DNA of 45,625 nt from Clostridia bacterium (GCA_017451735.1 JAFTNU010000025.1:1-45625); one strand, 5' to 3'. Counted from the stretch's first letter, positions 35,640 to 44,365 are shown. Numbers and translations: made by a program. Notes: generated from the sequence alone by a model not told the origin.

Positions 35640-36194
35640 TCAGATTGCCATGACGTCGCTCTGCTTTTTGGCAACGGCGGCATCGATTTGCTTTGTAAAC
35701 TTATCGGTCAGATCCTGGATCGACTTTTCGGAGGCCTTGCCCTCATCCTCGGTCATCTCTCCATCCTTCTGCATCTTTTTTGCAGTGTCGTTGGCATCGC
35801 GGCGGATGTTTCGAACGGCAACCTTGGCCTCCTCACCCATCTTGGTGACCTGCTTGCACAGCTCCTTACGGCGTTCCTCGGTCAGCTGGGGGAATACCAG
35901 GCGGATCACCTGACCGTCGTTGGCGGGAGTAATTCCCACATCGGAAGCTAAGATCGCCTTTTCCATAGCCTTGAGTGTGGAAGCGTCATAGGGCTTGATC
36001 ACAAGGGTTCTGGCATCTGCCTGACGGATATCCGCCATAGTGGGCAGAGGGGTGGGAGAACCGTAATATTCAAATGTCACACGGTTGAGAACCGACGCAT
36101 TTGCCTGCCCTGCACGGATGGTGGCAAAGTTGTTCTCCAGAGCGGCAATGGCCTTGCCCATTTTCTCTTCATATTCTTTGGTGTTCAGCTTCAT
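35640..36194 (-). CDS. frr: Ribosome recycling factor
   Basis: A 184-residue protein of standard length that splits post-termination ribosomes with EF-G. Typical features are the N-terminal helix with LENNFATIRAGQANASVLNRV, GSPTPLPTMADI, RLVFPQLTEERRKELCKQ and a helical C-terminus with NDTAKKMQKDGEMTEDE. It lies 36 bp downstream of pyrH. The ribosome site is modest (GAGAG). Confidence 0.97.
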   Translation of the reverse strand: MKLNTKEYEEKMGKAIAALENNFATIRAGQANASVLNRVTFEYYGSPTPLPTMADIRQADARTLVIKPYDASTLKAMEKAILASDVGITPANDGQVIRLVFPQLTEERRKELCKQVTKMGEEAKVAVRNIRRDANDTAKKMQKDGEMTEDEGKASEKSIQDLTDKFTKQIDAAVAKKQSDVMAI

Positions 36195-36230
36195 GGTATT
36201 CTCTCACTTTCTCTATGATTTGTGGGGCAA

Positions 36231-36947
36231 TCAACGGTGCAATTCGGTACCGATGTGCTCACCCATGACCACACGGTAGATGTTTTCGGGATCGCGGAGC
36301 TCAAAGGCATAACAGCAGATGCCGTTATCCATACAGAAGGTCGTTGCCGACAGATCCAGCGCCTTCAGCTCTTTATCCAGCACCTCTTTGTAGGTGACCT
36401 CCTTGTACCGCACGGCAGTGGGATCCTTGCGGGGATCGGCGGTGTAGATACCGTCAATATTTTTCGCCATCAGTACTGCGTCGGCACCGATCTCGGCGGC
36501 ACGGAGCACCGCGGCAGTATCGGTGGAAAAGAACGGCTGACCCAGTCCGCAGGCAAAGATCACGGTTTTACCCTTCTCCAACGCCCGCTTGGCATCGCGC
36601 ACGGTAAAGGCATCGGCAAAGGCGGGCATTTCCACCGCGCTCATGACAATAGCATCCAGCCCCGCGGCACAGAATCTGTCTTGCAAAGCAAGGGCGTTGA
36701 TGGCCGTGGCCAGCATACCCATATGGTCTGCCTGGGTCCGATCCATTTCACCGCCCTGGCGCCCGCGCCAGATATTGCCCGCACCAACGATCACACCGAC
36801 CTCCACGCCTGCCTCGCGGCAACGGTGGAGCACTTTTGCGATTTCATCGATGAAATCGAAATTGAGGATCCCAGTGCCTCCGGCGGCCAGTGCCTCGCCG
36901 GACAGCTTCAGAAGAATGCGTTTGTATTTCGGAGCTGTCATCGCCAT
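36231..36947 (-). CDS. pyrH: UMP kinase
   Basis: A 238-residue hexameric amino acid kinase-fold enzyme that phosphorylates UMP. Motifs are YKRILLKLSGEALA, VIVGAGNIWRGRQG, MGMLATAINALALQD and AVLMAKNIDGIYTADP. It is the first gene of the ten-gene run to birA and has its own sigma-A promoter. In many bacteria it follows tsf directly; here two TIR-LRR genes (about 7.4 kb with flanks) lie between. Confidence 0.97.
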   Translation of the reverse strand: MAMTAPKYKRILLKLSGEALAAGGTGILNFDFIDEIAKVLHRCREAGVEVGVIVGAGNIWRGRQGGEMDRTQADHMGMLATAINALALQDRFCAAGLDAIVMSAVEMPAFADAFTVRDAKRALEKGKTVIFACGLGQPFFSTDTAAVLRAAEIGADAVLMAKNIDGIYTADPRKDPTAVRYKEVTYKEVLDKELKALDLSATTFCMDNGICCYAFELRDPENIYRVVMGEHIGTELHR

Positions 36948-36972
36948 ACCTCTCTTTTGCTTATTCTTATAT

Positions 36973-37001
36973 ATTGTACTCTATTTTTCGGTATTTGTAA
37001 A
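36973..37001 (-). promoter_or_regulatory. Sigma-A promoter of the pyrH-to-birA operon
   Basis: On the minus strand TTTACA, 17 bases and TACAAT, about 26 bases upstream of the pyrH start codon. The -35 and spacer lie in the repeat also found upstream of the SGNH gene. Confidence 0.8.
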
Positions 37002-37009
37002 GAGCAAAC
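36982..37009 (-). repeat. 28-base exact repeat, copy B (promoter of pyrH)
   Basis: Minus-strand sequence identical to 19338-19365 on the plus strand, ending three bases before the TACAAT -10 box in both copies. Confidence 0.9.
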
Positions 37010-37055
37010 GACGAAAAAGATGGCAAAACGGTTCAAATTTTTCAGAAATTTCAAA

Positions 37056-37091
37056 AACATCTCCGCAGAGCCTTGACTCTGCGGAGATGTT
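37056..37091 (-). terminator. Terminator of TIR-LRR paralog 2
   Basis: Minus-strand stem AACATCTCCGCAGA with its complement, an 8-base loop, followed by TTTTGAAATTT. It insulates pyrH from the TIR gene. Its outer stem resembles that of the paralog 3 terminator. Confidence 0.88.
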
Positions 37092-37097
37092 GGCATT

Positions 37098-39884
37098 TTA
37101 ATTGCGTTTCCAGTAATAATCGTCATACGTATCAAACAGAAGCACGGCATCACTCCCCGTACCGCTCAGGGACACCGATTCACCATCCACGGCAGAAGCC
37201 GATTGCGTACGCATCCAGCCCTGGGTGTTGGCAAAGATCACACTCATTTTGCTGCATCCTCTGAAAGCACATTGACCGATGCTTGTCACAGAGGCAGGAA
37301 TTTCTGCCTCAAGCAAATTTTGGCAGTCGGCAAAAGCATAATCCCCGATGCCGATGCATTGAGCAGTTCCCTGGAATTGCAGCTTTGTAATCTTCACTTC
37401 CGAGCCGTAAAACAAATACGCAGGAATCCGGGTCACATTTTCACCGATATAAACCGTAACGCCATCTCCGTTGTAACCGGCATAACCGAAAATAGAGGAA
37501 TTAGCCGTTGCATTACTCATTTCCGTAGCATTAAAGTAAATTGCTGTCAGCCCCATGCACTGGCCAAATGCATCGGAGCCGATCCGTATGACGCCGGACG
37601 GGATCGTAACGCTGCTAAGACCGATACAATTGAAGAAAGCACCCTCGCCGATGTTCGTGATCTGTTCGTGTAGGGTCAGGCTTGTCAAGCCCTCGCAGCA
37701 ATCGAATGTATAAGCGCCGATCACCGTTACACCGGAGGGGATCACAATTGCTTCAAGCGCCGTGCAGGCCTGAAATGCACCGTCACCCAGATTGGTCAGC
37801 GAGGACGGAAGCGTTATGGCCGTCAGGTCATCACAATAAGAAAATGCGTAATTGCCGATGGTGGCGCATTGGCTATCGGCCGCAAAAGAAACGGTCACGA
37901 TCTTGGGGGCACTATCCGCAGATGAATAGGGTGAGAACAGATAATTGGGGATGCGGGTTACGTTGGCGCCGATATTGACCGTGATACCGATGCCGCTCTG
38001 CCCCGATTTTGAAAAAATATAATTGGATTCACGCAGATGATTGGCGGCAGCTGCATTGTAATGGATCTCGGTCAGGCCGGTGCAATCAGCGAAGGCACTC
38101 TCACCGATGGTGACTACGCCCTCACCTATCGTGACACTCTTCAGGGCCGCGCAACCGTAAAAGGTGGATTCATTGATGGTGGTCACACCTGCGGGGATCG
38201 TTACACTGCCGAGCTTTTCGCAAGCGTAAAAAGCACGGGAGCCAATGGAGGTCACGCTTGCGGGGATGAAAATAGTTTCCAGCTTTCCGCACTGTGAAAA
38301 GGCAGATGCACCGATGCTGATCAGATCAGACGGCAGGGTGACGGTCTTTAATGCAGTACATCCGGAAAAGACCGAATCGCCGATTTCCGTTACACCCGAG
38401 GGGATCGCAATGCTTGTCAAGGATGTGCAATCACCGAAGGCCTCGGTGCCGATGCTTGTCAAATTTTGGGGAAGCGTCACGGTGGTCAATTGGTTGCATC
38501 CGGAAAAAGCATACAGACCGATGGTCGTCACCGAGGATGGAATCGTCACACTTGTGATCCCCTTTTCACGACTAAAGGCATTGTCACCGATCTTCACAAC
38601 CGTTTTGCCTTCTATGGTATCGGGGATCACAACCGCCCCCGAGACATTATGGCAGGAATCGATAGAAACCCCTTCTCCCGATGCGGAGCAGGTGTATTCG
38701 GGTACCCCCGAAGATTGGTTGCCATCAGCCTCGGGTATGGGATTCTCCATCGCACCGCCGTCGTCCGCATAGATGCTCTTATCGGAATTTGTGCTGCCGC
38801 CGTTCAAAATACTGCCGCCGATCTTATCCACCAGCGAAGCGATGCCGATCACGGCAGCGATCACAACGACCGCTGCGGATATGGCCAGAATATGCCGCGG
38901 CTTCAGCTGCAGTCTGCGTTTTTTCTTTTTTTGTTTTCCGTCCGATTCCTCCTGAATGATCCTTTTGATCTCCTCGGACAGATCCATGGGATGGACGATA
39001 CGCTCCAGGGTGCGCTCCAGCTCGGCAATCAGATGGACATCGGCCGTCAGACCCTGATAGCCTGCCAGCTCCTCGGGGAGCATGCTCGGCTTGAACTCGT
39101 CGATAAAGATGGGAATGATGGTTTTATTGGTGGCGGAATTTTTGGTGAAGGCGTGAAAACGGCTCCATTCGTTCTTGACCCATTGAGACTCCAGATAGTC
39201 CCGCTTACTGCACAGAACCAGCATGACCTTTGCCGTGTACAGACCGTAGTAAATGTTGGGCTCATACTCGCGGACCACCACATCCTTCAGGGATTTTTCA
39301 CTGAAAAAGACGCGGTATCGACCGGCAAAATGGTTGTAGAGATCATAGGCCAGATCGTGATCCTTGGTCACTCCCCCGTCAAAAGCACTCTTCTTGAAGC
39401 AAATGAAAATATCGTAGGGGGCAGAGGTCTTTTCGATGGTATGATAGAGGCGCTTGGCCTGTATCAGCCGATCGCCCATATCGCGGAAGCGCGCCGCCTT
39501 TTCGGGGTCGTTTCGTTCGGCCAGACCAATGGCACTGATGTAGTAGGATGAGGTCTCGATATCCTCCTCTGCTACGGCATAAAAGGAAGGAAAGCGCTCC
39601 CCCTTCTCGTCGGTCTCGAACATCACGCGCTGTTGGCAAAGCAACAGATTCCAGTAAACATCCGCATGATCCCTGTCGGGATAGTCCTTGATGATATTCT
39701 GATATAGCCCCTCCGCCTCGCGGAAGCGGGTGCTCTCGCGGAAAACATTTGCCTGAGCAAAATCATGCTCCAGCTGTGGATCGCCCACTATGTGGACCGA
39801 CTTACAATATCGGCAGACCCGTTTTCCGCCCTCGCCGGGCAGGGGCGCTCCGCAAACCGGGCATACCACCGTTGTCAATTCCAT
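37098..39884 (-). CDS. Zinc ribbon-TPR-TIR-TM-LRR receptor-like protein (paralog 2)
   Basis: A 928-residue protein. Cys8, Cys11, Cys24 and Cys27 form a zinc ribbon. About 40-150 is a TPR-like helical segment. About 155-305 is a TIR domain: YDIFICFKKS as box 1, RVFFSEKSLKD, then EYEPNIYYGL with Glu208 at the NADase catalytic position, and SQWVKNEWSRF. A basic stretch (KKKKRR near 319-324) precedes a single membrane helix (about 331-352). A Ser/Gly/Asn-rich linker leads to about twenty BspA-type LRR units (about 400-890) and a short C-terminal cap containing TQGWMRTQ. Basic residues before the helix predict TIR in the cytosol and LRR outside. The ATG follows AAAAGGAGAATGT. It has its own consensus promoter and terminator. 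The first 310 residues are nearly the same as in paralog 3. Function unknown. Confidence 0.88.
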   Translation of the reverse strand: MELTTVVCPVCGAPLPGEGGKRVCRYCKSVHIVGDPQLEHDFAQANVFRESTRFREAEGLYQNIIKDYPDRDHADVYWNLLLCQQRVMFETDEKGERFPSFYAVAEEDIETSSYYISAIGLAERNDPEKAARFRDMGDRLIQAKRLYHTIEKTSAPYDIFICFKKSAFDGGVTKDHDLAYDLYNHFAGRYRVFFSEKSLKDVVVREYEPNIYYGLYTAKVMLVLCSKRDYLESQWVKNEWSRFHAFTKNSATNKTIIPIFIDEFKPSMLPEELAGYQGLTADVHLIAELERTLERIVHPMDLSEEIKRIIQEESDGKQKKKKRRLQLKPRHILAISAAVVVIAAVIGIASLVDKIGGSILNGGSTNSDKSIYADDGGAMENPIPEADGNQSSGVPEYTCSASGEGVSIDSCHNVSGAVVIPDTIEGKTVVKIGDNAFSREKGITSVTIPSSVTTIGLYAFSGCNQLTTVTLPQNLTSIGTEAFGDCTSLTSIAIPSGVTEIGDSVFSGCTALKTVTLPSDLISIGASAFSQCGKLETIFIPASVTSIGSRAFYACEKLGSVTIPAGVTTINESTFYGCAALKSVTIGEGVVTIGESAFADCTGLTEIHYNAAAANHLRESNYIFSKSGQSGIGITVNIGANVTRIPNYLFSPYSSADSAPKIVTVSFAADSQCATIGNYAFSYCDDLTAITLPSSLTNLGDGAFQACTALEAIVIPSGVTVIGAYTFDCCEGLTSLTLHEQITNIGEGAFFNCIGLSSVTIPSGVIRIGSDAFGQCMGLTAIYFNATEMSNATANSSIFGYAGYNGDGVTVYIGENVTRIPAYLFYGSEVKITKLQFQGTAQCIGIGDYAFADCQNLLEAEIPASVTSIGQCAFRGCSKMSVIFANTQGWMRTQSASAVDGESVSLSGTGSDAVLLFDTYDDYYWKRN
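37215..38690 (-). repeat. LRR_5 (BspA-type) repeat coding region of paralog 2
   Basis: About twenty 22-24-codon units (LTSxxIPxGVTxIGxxAFxxC) with two longer modules that end in IGANVTRIPNYLF or IGENVTRIPAYLF. These are coding repeats, not a DNA repeat element. Confidence 0.85.
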
Positions 39885-39932
39885 ACATTCTCCTTTTCGG
39901 CTGACACCGAGAATGAAATCATGATCTGTTTT

Positions 39933-39961
39933 ATTATAGCAAATTTGTTTTTCTTTGTCAA
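39933..39961 (-). promoter_or_regulatory. Perfect-consensus sigma-A promoter of TIR-LRR paralog 2
   Basis: Minus strand TTGACA, 17 bases and TATAAT, about 49 bases before the ATG. The leader shares GATTTCATTC and AGCCG-AAAGGAGA with the paralog 3 leader. Confidence 0.88.
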
Positions 39962-39977
39962 TATTTCATACAAAAGA

Positions 39978-40011
39978 ACATCTCCCAAGGGAAAGCTCTC
40001 TTGGGAGATGT
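39978..40011 (-). terminator. Terminator of TIR-LRR paralog 3
   Basis: Minus-strand stem ACATCTCCCAAG with its complement and a 10-base loop, followed by TTCTTTTG. It ends just upstream of the promoter of paralog 2. Confidence 0.87.
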
Positions 40012-40026
40012 CGAAAAAAGCTAAAA

Positions 40027-43000
40027 TCAGCTGCGTTCCCAATCGGATTCGGAATTCTTGAAGAGTTCTGCCGCTTTTTGGGAATTTTTCATGTCCGCAC
40101 TCGGTATAGCGGAGCTGGCAAAATCGTTGGTGGCGACCCATCCCTCGGTGCTCTCAAATTCCATCTCGGACAGCGCACTGCAAGCATAAAACGCACTGAT
40201 GCCGATATGCGTCACATTTTCGGGGATCTTGATGTTGACCAGATATTCGCAACCGAGGAATGCACCGTCGCCTATATCGGCGCACCGGCTATCGGCTTCG
40301 AATACCACGACCTTGATCTCAGACACATAATGGAACAGATAAGCAGGGATCCTGGTCACATTCGCCCCAAACGTCACCGTCACGCCGACCGTATCGGTTC
40401 CTACAGAAAAGGCGTTGTTCCAGGCTTGCAGATCGCTCATGGCCGTAGCGTTGAAGTTGAGCTGCGTCACACCCGTACAGACGCTGAAGGCCGAATTTCC
40501 AATCGTTGTTACGCCCTTCCCTATGGTGATGACCGTTAATCCGGTGCATCCGTAAAAGGCCTTGGTTCCGATTGTCGTCACAGCGTCGGGAATGACAATA
40601 TTCACCAAGCCCGTGCACCCGTAGAAGGCCTCGCTGCCGATGGTCTTGCATTGGCTTTGGCTTGCAAAGCTTACAGCCACCATATCGGTTACACCGCTGA
40701 ACAGGTAAGCGGGGATCTGCGTTACATTGGCGCCGATATTGAGCGTGATGGTATTGGACGTTGCCGTATTTCGTGTGAAAATATACAGCTGCTCACTCAA
40801 ATCGGGCATGGCGGTGGCGTTAAAGTGGATCTCGGTCAGCCCGGTGCAGTCATAGAAGGCCTGTGTTCCGATGCTTACCACGCCCTTACCGATGGTAACG
40901 CTCTGCATGGATGCACAACCCGAAAAGGCGTATGCGCCGATGGTCGTCACACTATCGGGAATCGTCACGCCGGTCAGTGAGGAGTAGGAAAATGCACCTG
41001 CGCCGATGGATGCGACCCTTGACGGAATGACAAAGGACTGCAAGCTCGTACACGATTGGAAGGCTCTTTCCCCGATCTGTGTAACCGTTTCGGGAAGCGT
41101 GATAGCGGAAAGAGCGGTGCAACGACCGAACGCATAGGCTCCGATGCTTACGCAGACACTTCCCTGCTCGAATACAACGGTCCCAATGTTGTAATTTTCG
41201 TAGAACAAATAAGCGGGAATCTTGGTGACGTTGGCACCGATATTGAGCGTGATCGGATTTTGCGTATCGGTGGAGCCGAGCCGGAACGGCTGCTCTCCGG
41301 ATAGCAGATCATCCAGTGCGGTAGCATAGAAATTGATCTCGGTCAAGCCCGCACAATCAGCAAACGCACGGGAACCGATGCTTGTAACCGTTGCGGGGAT
41401 GGTTACACTCGAAAGCGCGGCGCTCGCATAGAAGGCATAGGCACCGATGCAGGTGCATTTGCTCCCCTGTGCAAAAGCAACGGATGTGATCTTGGGTGCG
41501 TCGTCATAAAGGCCGGGATAGAACAGATATGCAGGAATCTGTGTGACATTGGCACCGATCTTTACCGTAATACCGCTTGACAGGCTACCGGCTTTGCCGA
41601 ATACAGGAGTACCCGAGGTCAGGTGCAGCATTGCCGTAGCGTTGAAATTGATCTCGATCAATCCCGTACAGCCTAAAAATGCATTTTCACCTATCTGCGT
41701 GACCAATTCGGGAATGGTGATGCTTGCCAGGCGCGCACAGCCGTTGAAGGCAGAAGCACCGATCGTGGTCACCGAATCGGGGAGCGTAATTGAGGCCAGC
41801 TGTGTGCATCCGTTGAAGGCCAAATCTCCGATGCCTGTACAATGGCTTCCCTGCTCAAACGTGACCGACGTCAGATAAGAAGCATTGTAGAAAAGGTATG
41901 ACGGAATCACGGTTACGTTGGCACCGATGCATACGGTGATGCCCGTTACGTCCCGACCTGCATCATGAAAGAAATTGCCTCTTAAATCACTCATCGCCGT
42001 CGCATTGAAATTGATTTGCGTCAGCCCGACACAGCTATGAAAGGCATTCTCACCGAGGCTTCTGACGCTCCGACCGATCGTTACGCTTGCCAGATTGGAG
42101 CAGCCGGAAAAGGCCTGACTGCCAATATCGGTTACACCATCACCGATCGTGACCTCCGTCAGCCCCACACAACCGCGAAACGCCTGCTCACCGATGCTCA
42201 CGACACTTGCGGGAATCGTCATATTTGCCAGATTGGTGCAATTGTAAAATGCGGAATCGCCGATGCTCTCGCAAACGCTGTCCTGAGCAAAGACCACCGA
42301 AACAATATTGGAAACACCGACAAAGAGATTAGCGGGAATCACGGTCACGTTGGCACCGATATAAACGGTGATCCCTTCGCCACCCTTCCCTGCCTCATCA
42401 AAGGTCCGATGATAGCCACTCATTGCTTCCAATGCCGTGGCATTGTAGTTGATCTCTGTCAGCGCCTTACAACCACTGAATGCACCGTAACCGATGCTTA
42501 CCACATTTGCAGGGATCGTGATGCTTGTAAGCCCCGTACACCCCGAAAAAGCGGCCTCGCCGATGCTTGTAACGCCTGCAGGGATGGTGACACTTGTCAA
42601 TCCCGTGCAATTGGCAAACATATTGGAGGCAATGCTTGTTACCCCTTCCGGGATGGTGATGCTTTTGAGCGCCGCGCATCGAGAAAAGGCGGAGTCCCCA
42701 ATGGTCGTAACGCTTGCGGGAATCGTCACGGTGGTAAGCTTGACGCATCCCTCAAAGGCATTCTGACCAATATTTGTGGCACCGTTGCTGATCGTCACGC
42801 CGGTCAATTTTTTACAATTCGAAAACACGCCCGTGCCCATATTGACAACAGAGGACGGAATCGTTACATTTATCAAATTTTCACAAGCTTCAAAAGCATT
42901 CCGACCGATATCGGTCACTCCCTCGGGGATCACGATGCCGGAAAGCGAGCTGCAACGGGCAAAGGCCGAATCACCGATCACAGTCACCGTAGACGGGATG

Positions 43001-44289
43001 GTAATGCTTGTCAATTCACTCCCACAACCGGAAAATGCATCATTTCCGATTGCCACCACCGGCAATCCGTCAATCGTTTCGGGAATGGTGGCCGTTTGGC
43101 CGTCGAGATTCCACCGATCCAGGCGAACACCGTTCCCGAAGGCCGAATATTCATAAGGCGCCGTTTCTTCAGGCACATCTCCCGGAGGTGTCACAGGATC
43201 GGTTACGGTGGAATCTTCCTCGTTTTTGCCGATATTGTAAACAATCAGGGAAACGGCAACAGCCATACCGATCACAACAGCAGCGATGATGGGGATCAGC
43301 AAGCGTTTTTTCCCGGATTTGCTCTGCCCTTTTTGCGCATCGGCTCCCTTTTCTTCCCGAACCAGCCGTTTGATCTCTTGGTACAGGTCCACCGGATGCA
43401 GCACAGGCTCCAGCATTTTTTCCAATTGAGCGATCAAATGCACATCGGCAGGCAATCCGTGGCAGTCTGCCAATGCTTGCGGGAGCATGCCGGGCGTAAA
43501 ATCGTCAATAAAGATCGGAATGACCGTTTTCCCTGCAGCGCTGTTTTGAGAAAAAGCGCAGAAACGGCTCCATTCATTCTTGACCCATTGGGATTCCAGA
43601 TATTCCTTTCTGCTGCATAGCAAAAACATGATCTTGGCTGTGTACAAGCCGTAGTAAATATTCGGCTCATACTCACGAACCGCCACATCTTTGAGAGACT
43701 TTTCACTGAAAAACACCCGATATTTACTGGCAAAATGGTTGTAGAGATCGAATGCCAGACCGTGATCCTTGGTCACACCGCCATCGGCGGCAGTCTTTTT
43801 GAAGCAGATGAAAATATCATATGGCTTGGATGTTTCCTCGATGGTACGGTACATCCGTTTCGCGCGTACCATCCGCTCACCCATATCGCGGAACCGTGCC
43901 GCCTTTTCGGGGTCGGAGCGTTCTGCCAGAGTGATGGCACTGATGTAATGGGGAGAGGTCTCGATATCCTCCGGTGCAATAGAATAAAATGAAGGAAAGC
44001 GCTCCCCCTTCTCGTCGGTCTCGAACATCACCCGCTGCTGGCAAAGCAACAGATTCCAATACACATCGGCGTGATCGGTATTCGGATAGGCTTTGATGAT
44101 ATTCTGATACAGCCCCTCCGCTTCACGGAAGCGGGCGCTCTCGCGAAACACATTTGCCTTGGCAAAATCGCGCTCTGCGCGGGGATCGTTCACCACATGC
44201 GCGGTTTTACAATAAGGGCACACCACTCTGCCACCATCACCGGACATTAATGCCCCGCAAACCGGGCATACCACGGTTGTCAGCTCCAT
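40027..44289 (-). CDS. Zinc ribbon-TPR-TIR-TM-LRR receptor-like protein (paralog 3, long ectodomain)
   Basis: A 1420-residue protein with the same order as paralog 2: zinc ribbon Cys8/11/24/27, TPR-like helices about 40-150, TIR about 155-305 (YDIFICFKKT, RVFFSEKSLKD, EYEPNIYYGL with Glu208, SQWVKNEWSRF). A basic stretch then precedes one membrane helix about 329-352. An acidic and Pro-rich linker leads into about 1000 residues of BspA-type LRR (about 400-1385), ending in a cap with TEGWVATN. Six longer modules ending in motifs like IGANVTQIPAYLF recur about every 150 residues. The N-terminal 310 residues match paralog 2 at most positions, while the ectodomain is far longer. The ATG follows AAAGGAGAGAGC. 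Own perfect-consensus promoter and terminator. Predicted topology is TIR inside, LRR outside. Ligand and output unknown. Confidence 0.88.
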   Translation of the reverse strand: MELTTVVCPVCGALMSGDGGRVVCPYCKTAHVVNDPRAERDFAKANVFRESARFREAEGLYQNIIKAYPNTDHADVYWNLLLCQQRVMFETDEKGERFPSFYSIAPEDIETSPHYISAITLAERSDPEKAARFRDMGERMVRAKRMYRTIEETSKPYDIFICFKKTAADGGVTKDHGLAFDLYNHFASKYRVFFSEKSLKDVAVREYEPNIYYGLYTAKIMFLLCSRKEYLESQWVKNEWSRFCAFSQNSAAGKTVIPIFIDDFTPGMLPQALADCHGLPADVHLIAQLEKMLEPVLHPVDLYQEIKRLVREEKGADAQKGQSKSGKKRLLIPIIAAVVIGMAVAVSLIVYNIGKNEEDSTVTDPVTPPGDVPEETAPYEYSAFGNGVRLDRWNLDGQTATIPETIDGLPVVAIGNDAFSGCGSELTSITIPSTVTVIGDSAFARCSSLSGIVIPEGVTDIGRNAFEACENLINVTIPSSVVNMGTGVFSNCKKLTGVTISNGATNIGQNAFEGCVKLTTVTIPASVTTIGDSAFSRCAALKSITIPEGVTSIASNMFANCTGLTSVTIPAGVTSIGEAAFSGCTGLTSITIPANVVSIGYGAFSGCKALTEINYNATALEAMSGYHRTFDEAGKGGEGITVYIGANVTVIPANLFVGVSNIVSVVFAQDSVCESIGDSAFYNCTNLANMTIPASVVSIGEQAFRGCVGLTEVTIGDGVTDIGSQAFSGCSNLASVTIGRSVRSLGENAFHSCVGLTQINFNATAMSDLRGNFFHDAGRDVTGITVCIGANVTVIPSYLFYNASYLTSVTFEQGSHCTGIGDLAFNGCTQLASITLPDSVTTIGASAFNGCARLASITIPELVTQIGENAFLGCTGLIEINFNATAMLHLTSGTPVFGKAGSLSSGITVKIGANVTQIPAYLFYPGLYDDAPKITSVAFAQGSKCTCIGAYAFYASAALSSVTIPATVTSIGSRAFADCAGLTEINFYATALDDLLSGEQPFRLGSTDTQNPITLNIGANVTKIPAYLFYENYNIGTVVFEQGSVCVSIGAYAFGRCTALSAITLPETVTQIGERAFQSCTSLQSFVIPSRVASIGAGAFSYSSLTGVTIPDSVTTIGAYAFSGCASMQSVTIGKGVVSIGTQAFYDCTGLTEIHFNATAMPDLSEQLYIFTRNTATSNTITLNIGANVTQIPAYLFSGVTDMVAVSFASQSQCKTIGSEAFYGCTGLVNIVIPDAVTTIGTKAFYGCTGLTVITIGKGVTTIGNSAFSVCTGVTQLNFNATAMSDLQAWNNAFSVGTDTVGVTVTFGANVTRIPAYLFHYVSEIKVVVFEADSRCADIGDGAFLGCEYLVNIKIPENVTHIGISAFYACSALSEMEFESTEGWVATNDFASSAIPSADMKNSQKAAELFKNSESDWERS
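40135..43092 (-). repeat. LRR_5 (BspA-type) repeat coding region of paralog 3
   Basis: About forty LRR units in six higher-order blocks. Each block holds several 23-codon units plus one longer module with NATAM and IGANVTxIPAYLF motifs. Nucleotide similarity between units makes this stretch prone to recombination and to assembly collapse. Confidence 0.85.
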
Positions 44290-44336
44290 GCTCTCTCCTT
44301 TCCGGCTTTTGACCCGAATGAAATCGTATTTGTTTC

Positions 44337-44365
44337 ATTATATCAAAATCGTCCTTGATTGTCAA
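44337..44365 (-). promoter_or_regulatory. Perfect-consensus sigma-A promoter of TIR-LRR paralog 3
   Basis: Minus strand TTGACA, 17 bases and TATAAT, with TGA before the -10 (extended element), about 48 bases upstream of the ATG. It has the same spacing as the paralog 2 promoter. Confidence 0.9.

Noticed and set aside
25426-36947. Gene order pyrH-frr-uppS-cdsA-dxr-rseP-ispG-polC as a novel operon
   Set aside because: This order is well known in Gram-positive bacteria; only the interruption between tsf and pyrH is unusual.
40135-43092. CRISPR-like or satellite DNA array
   Set aside because: The periodic sequence is in frame and encodes LRR units with degenerate DNA; there are no spacer-repeat boundaries.
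37098-44289. Thoeris or other named TIR defence system
   Set aside because: No ThsA, STING, cyclase or SIR2-like partner gene is visible, and the domain order differs from known TIR defence proteins.
37098-44289. Insertion sequence carrying the TIR genes
   Set aside because: No transposase, inverted ends or target duplication could be found around the two cassettes.
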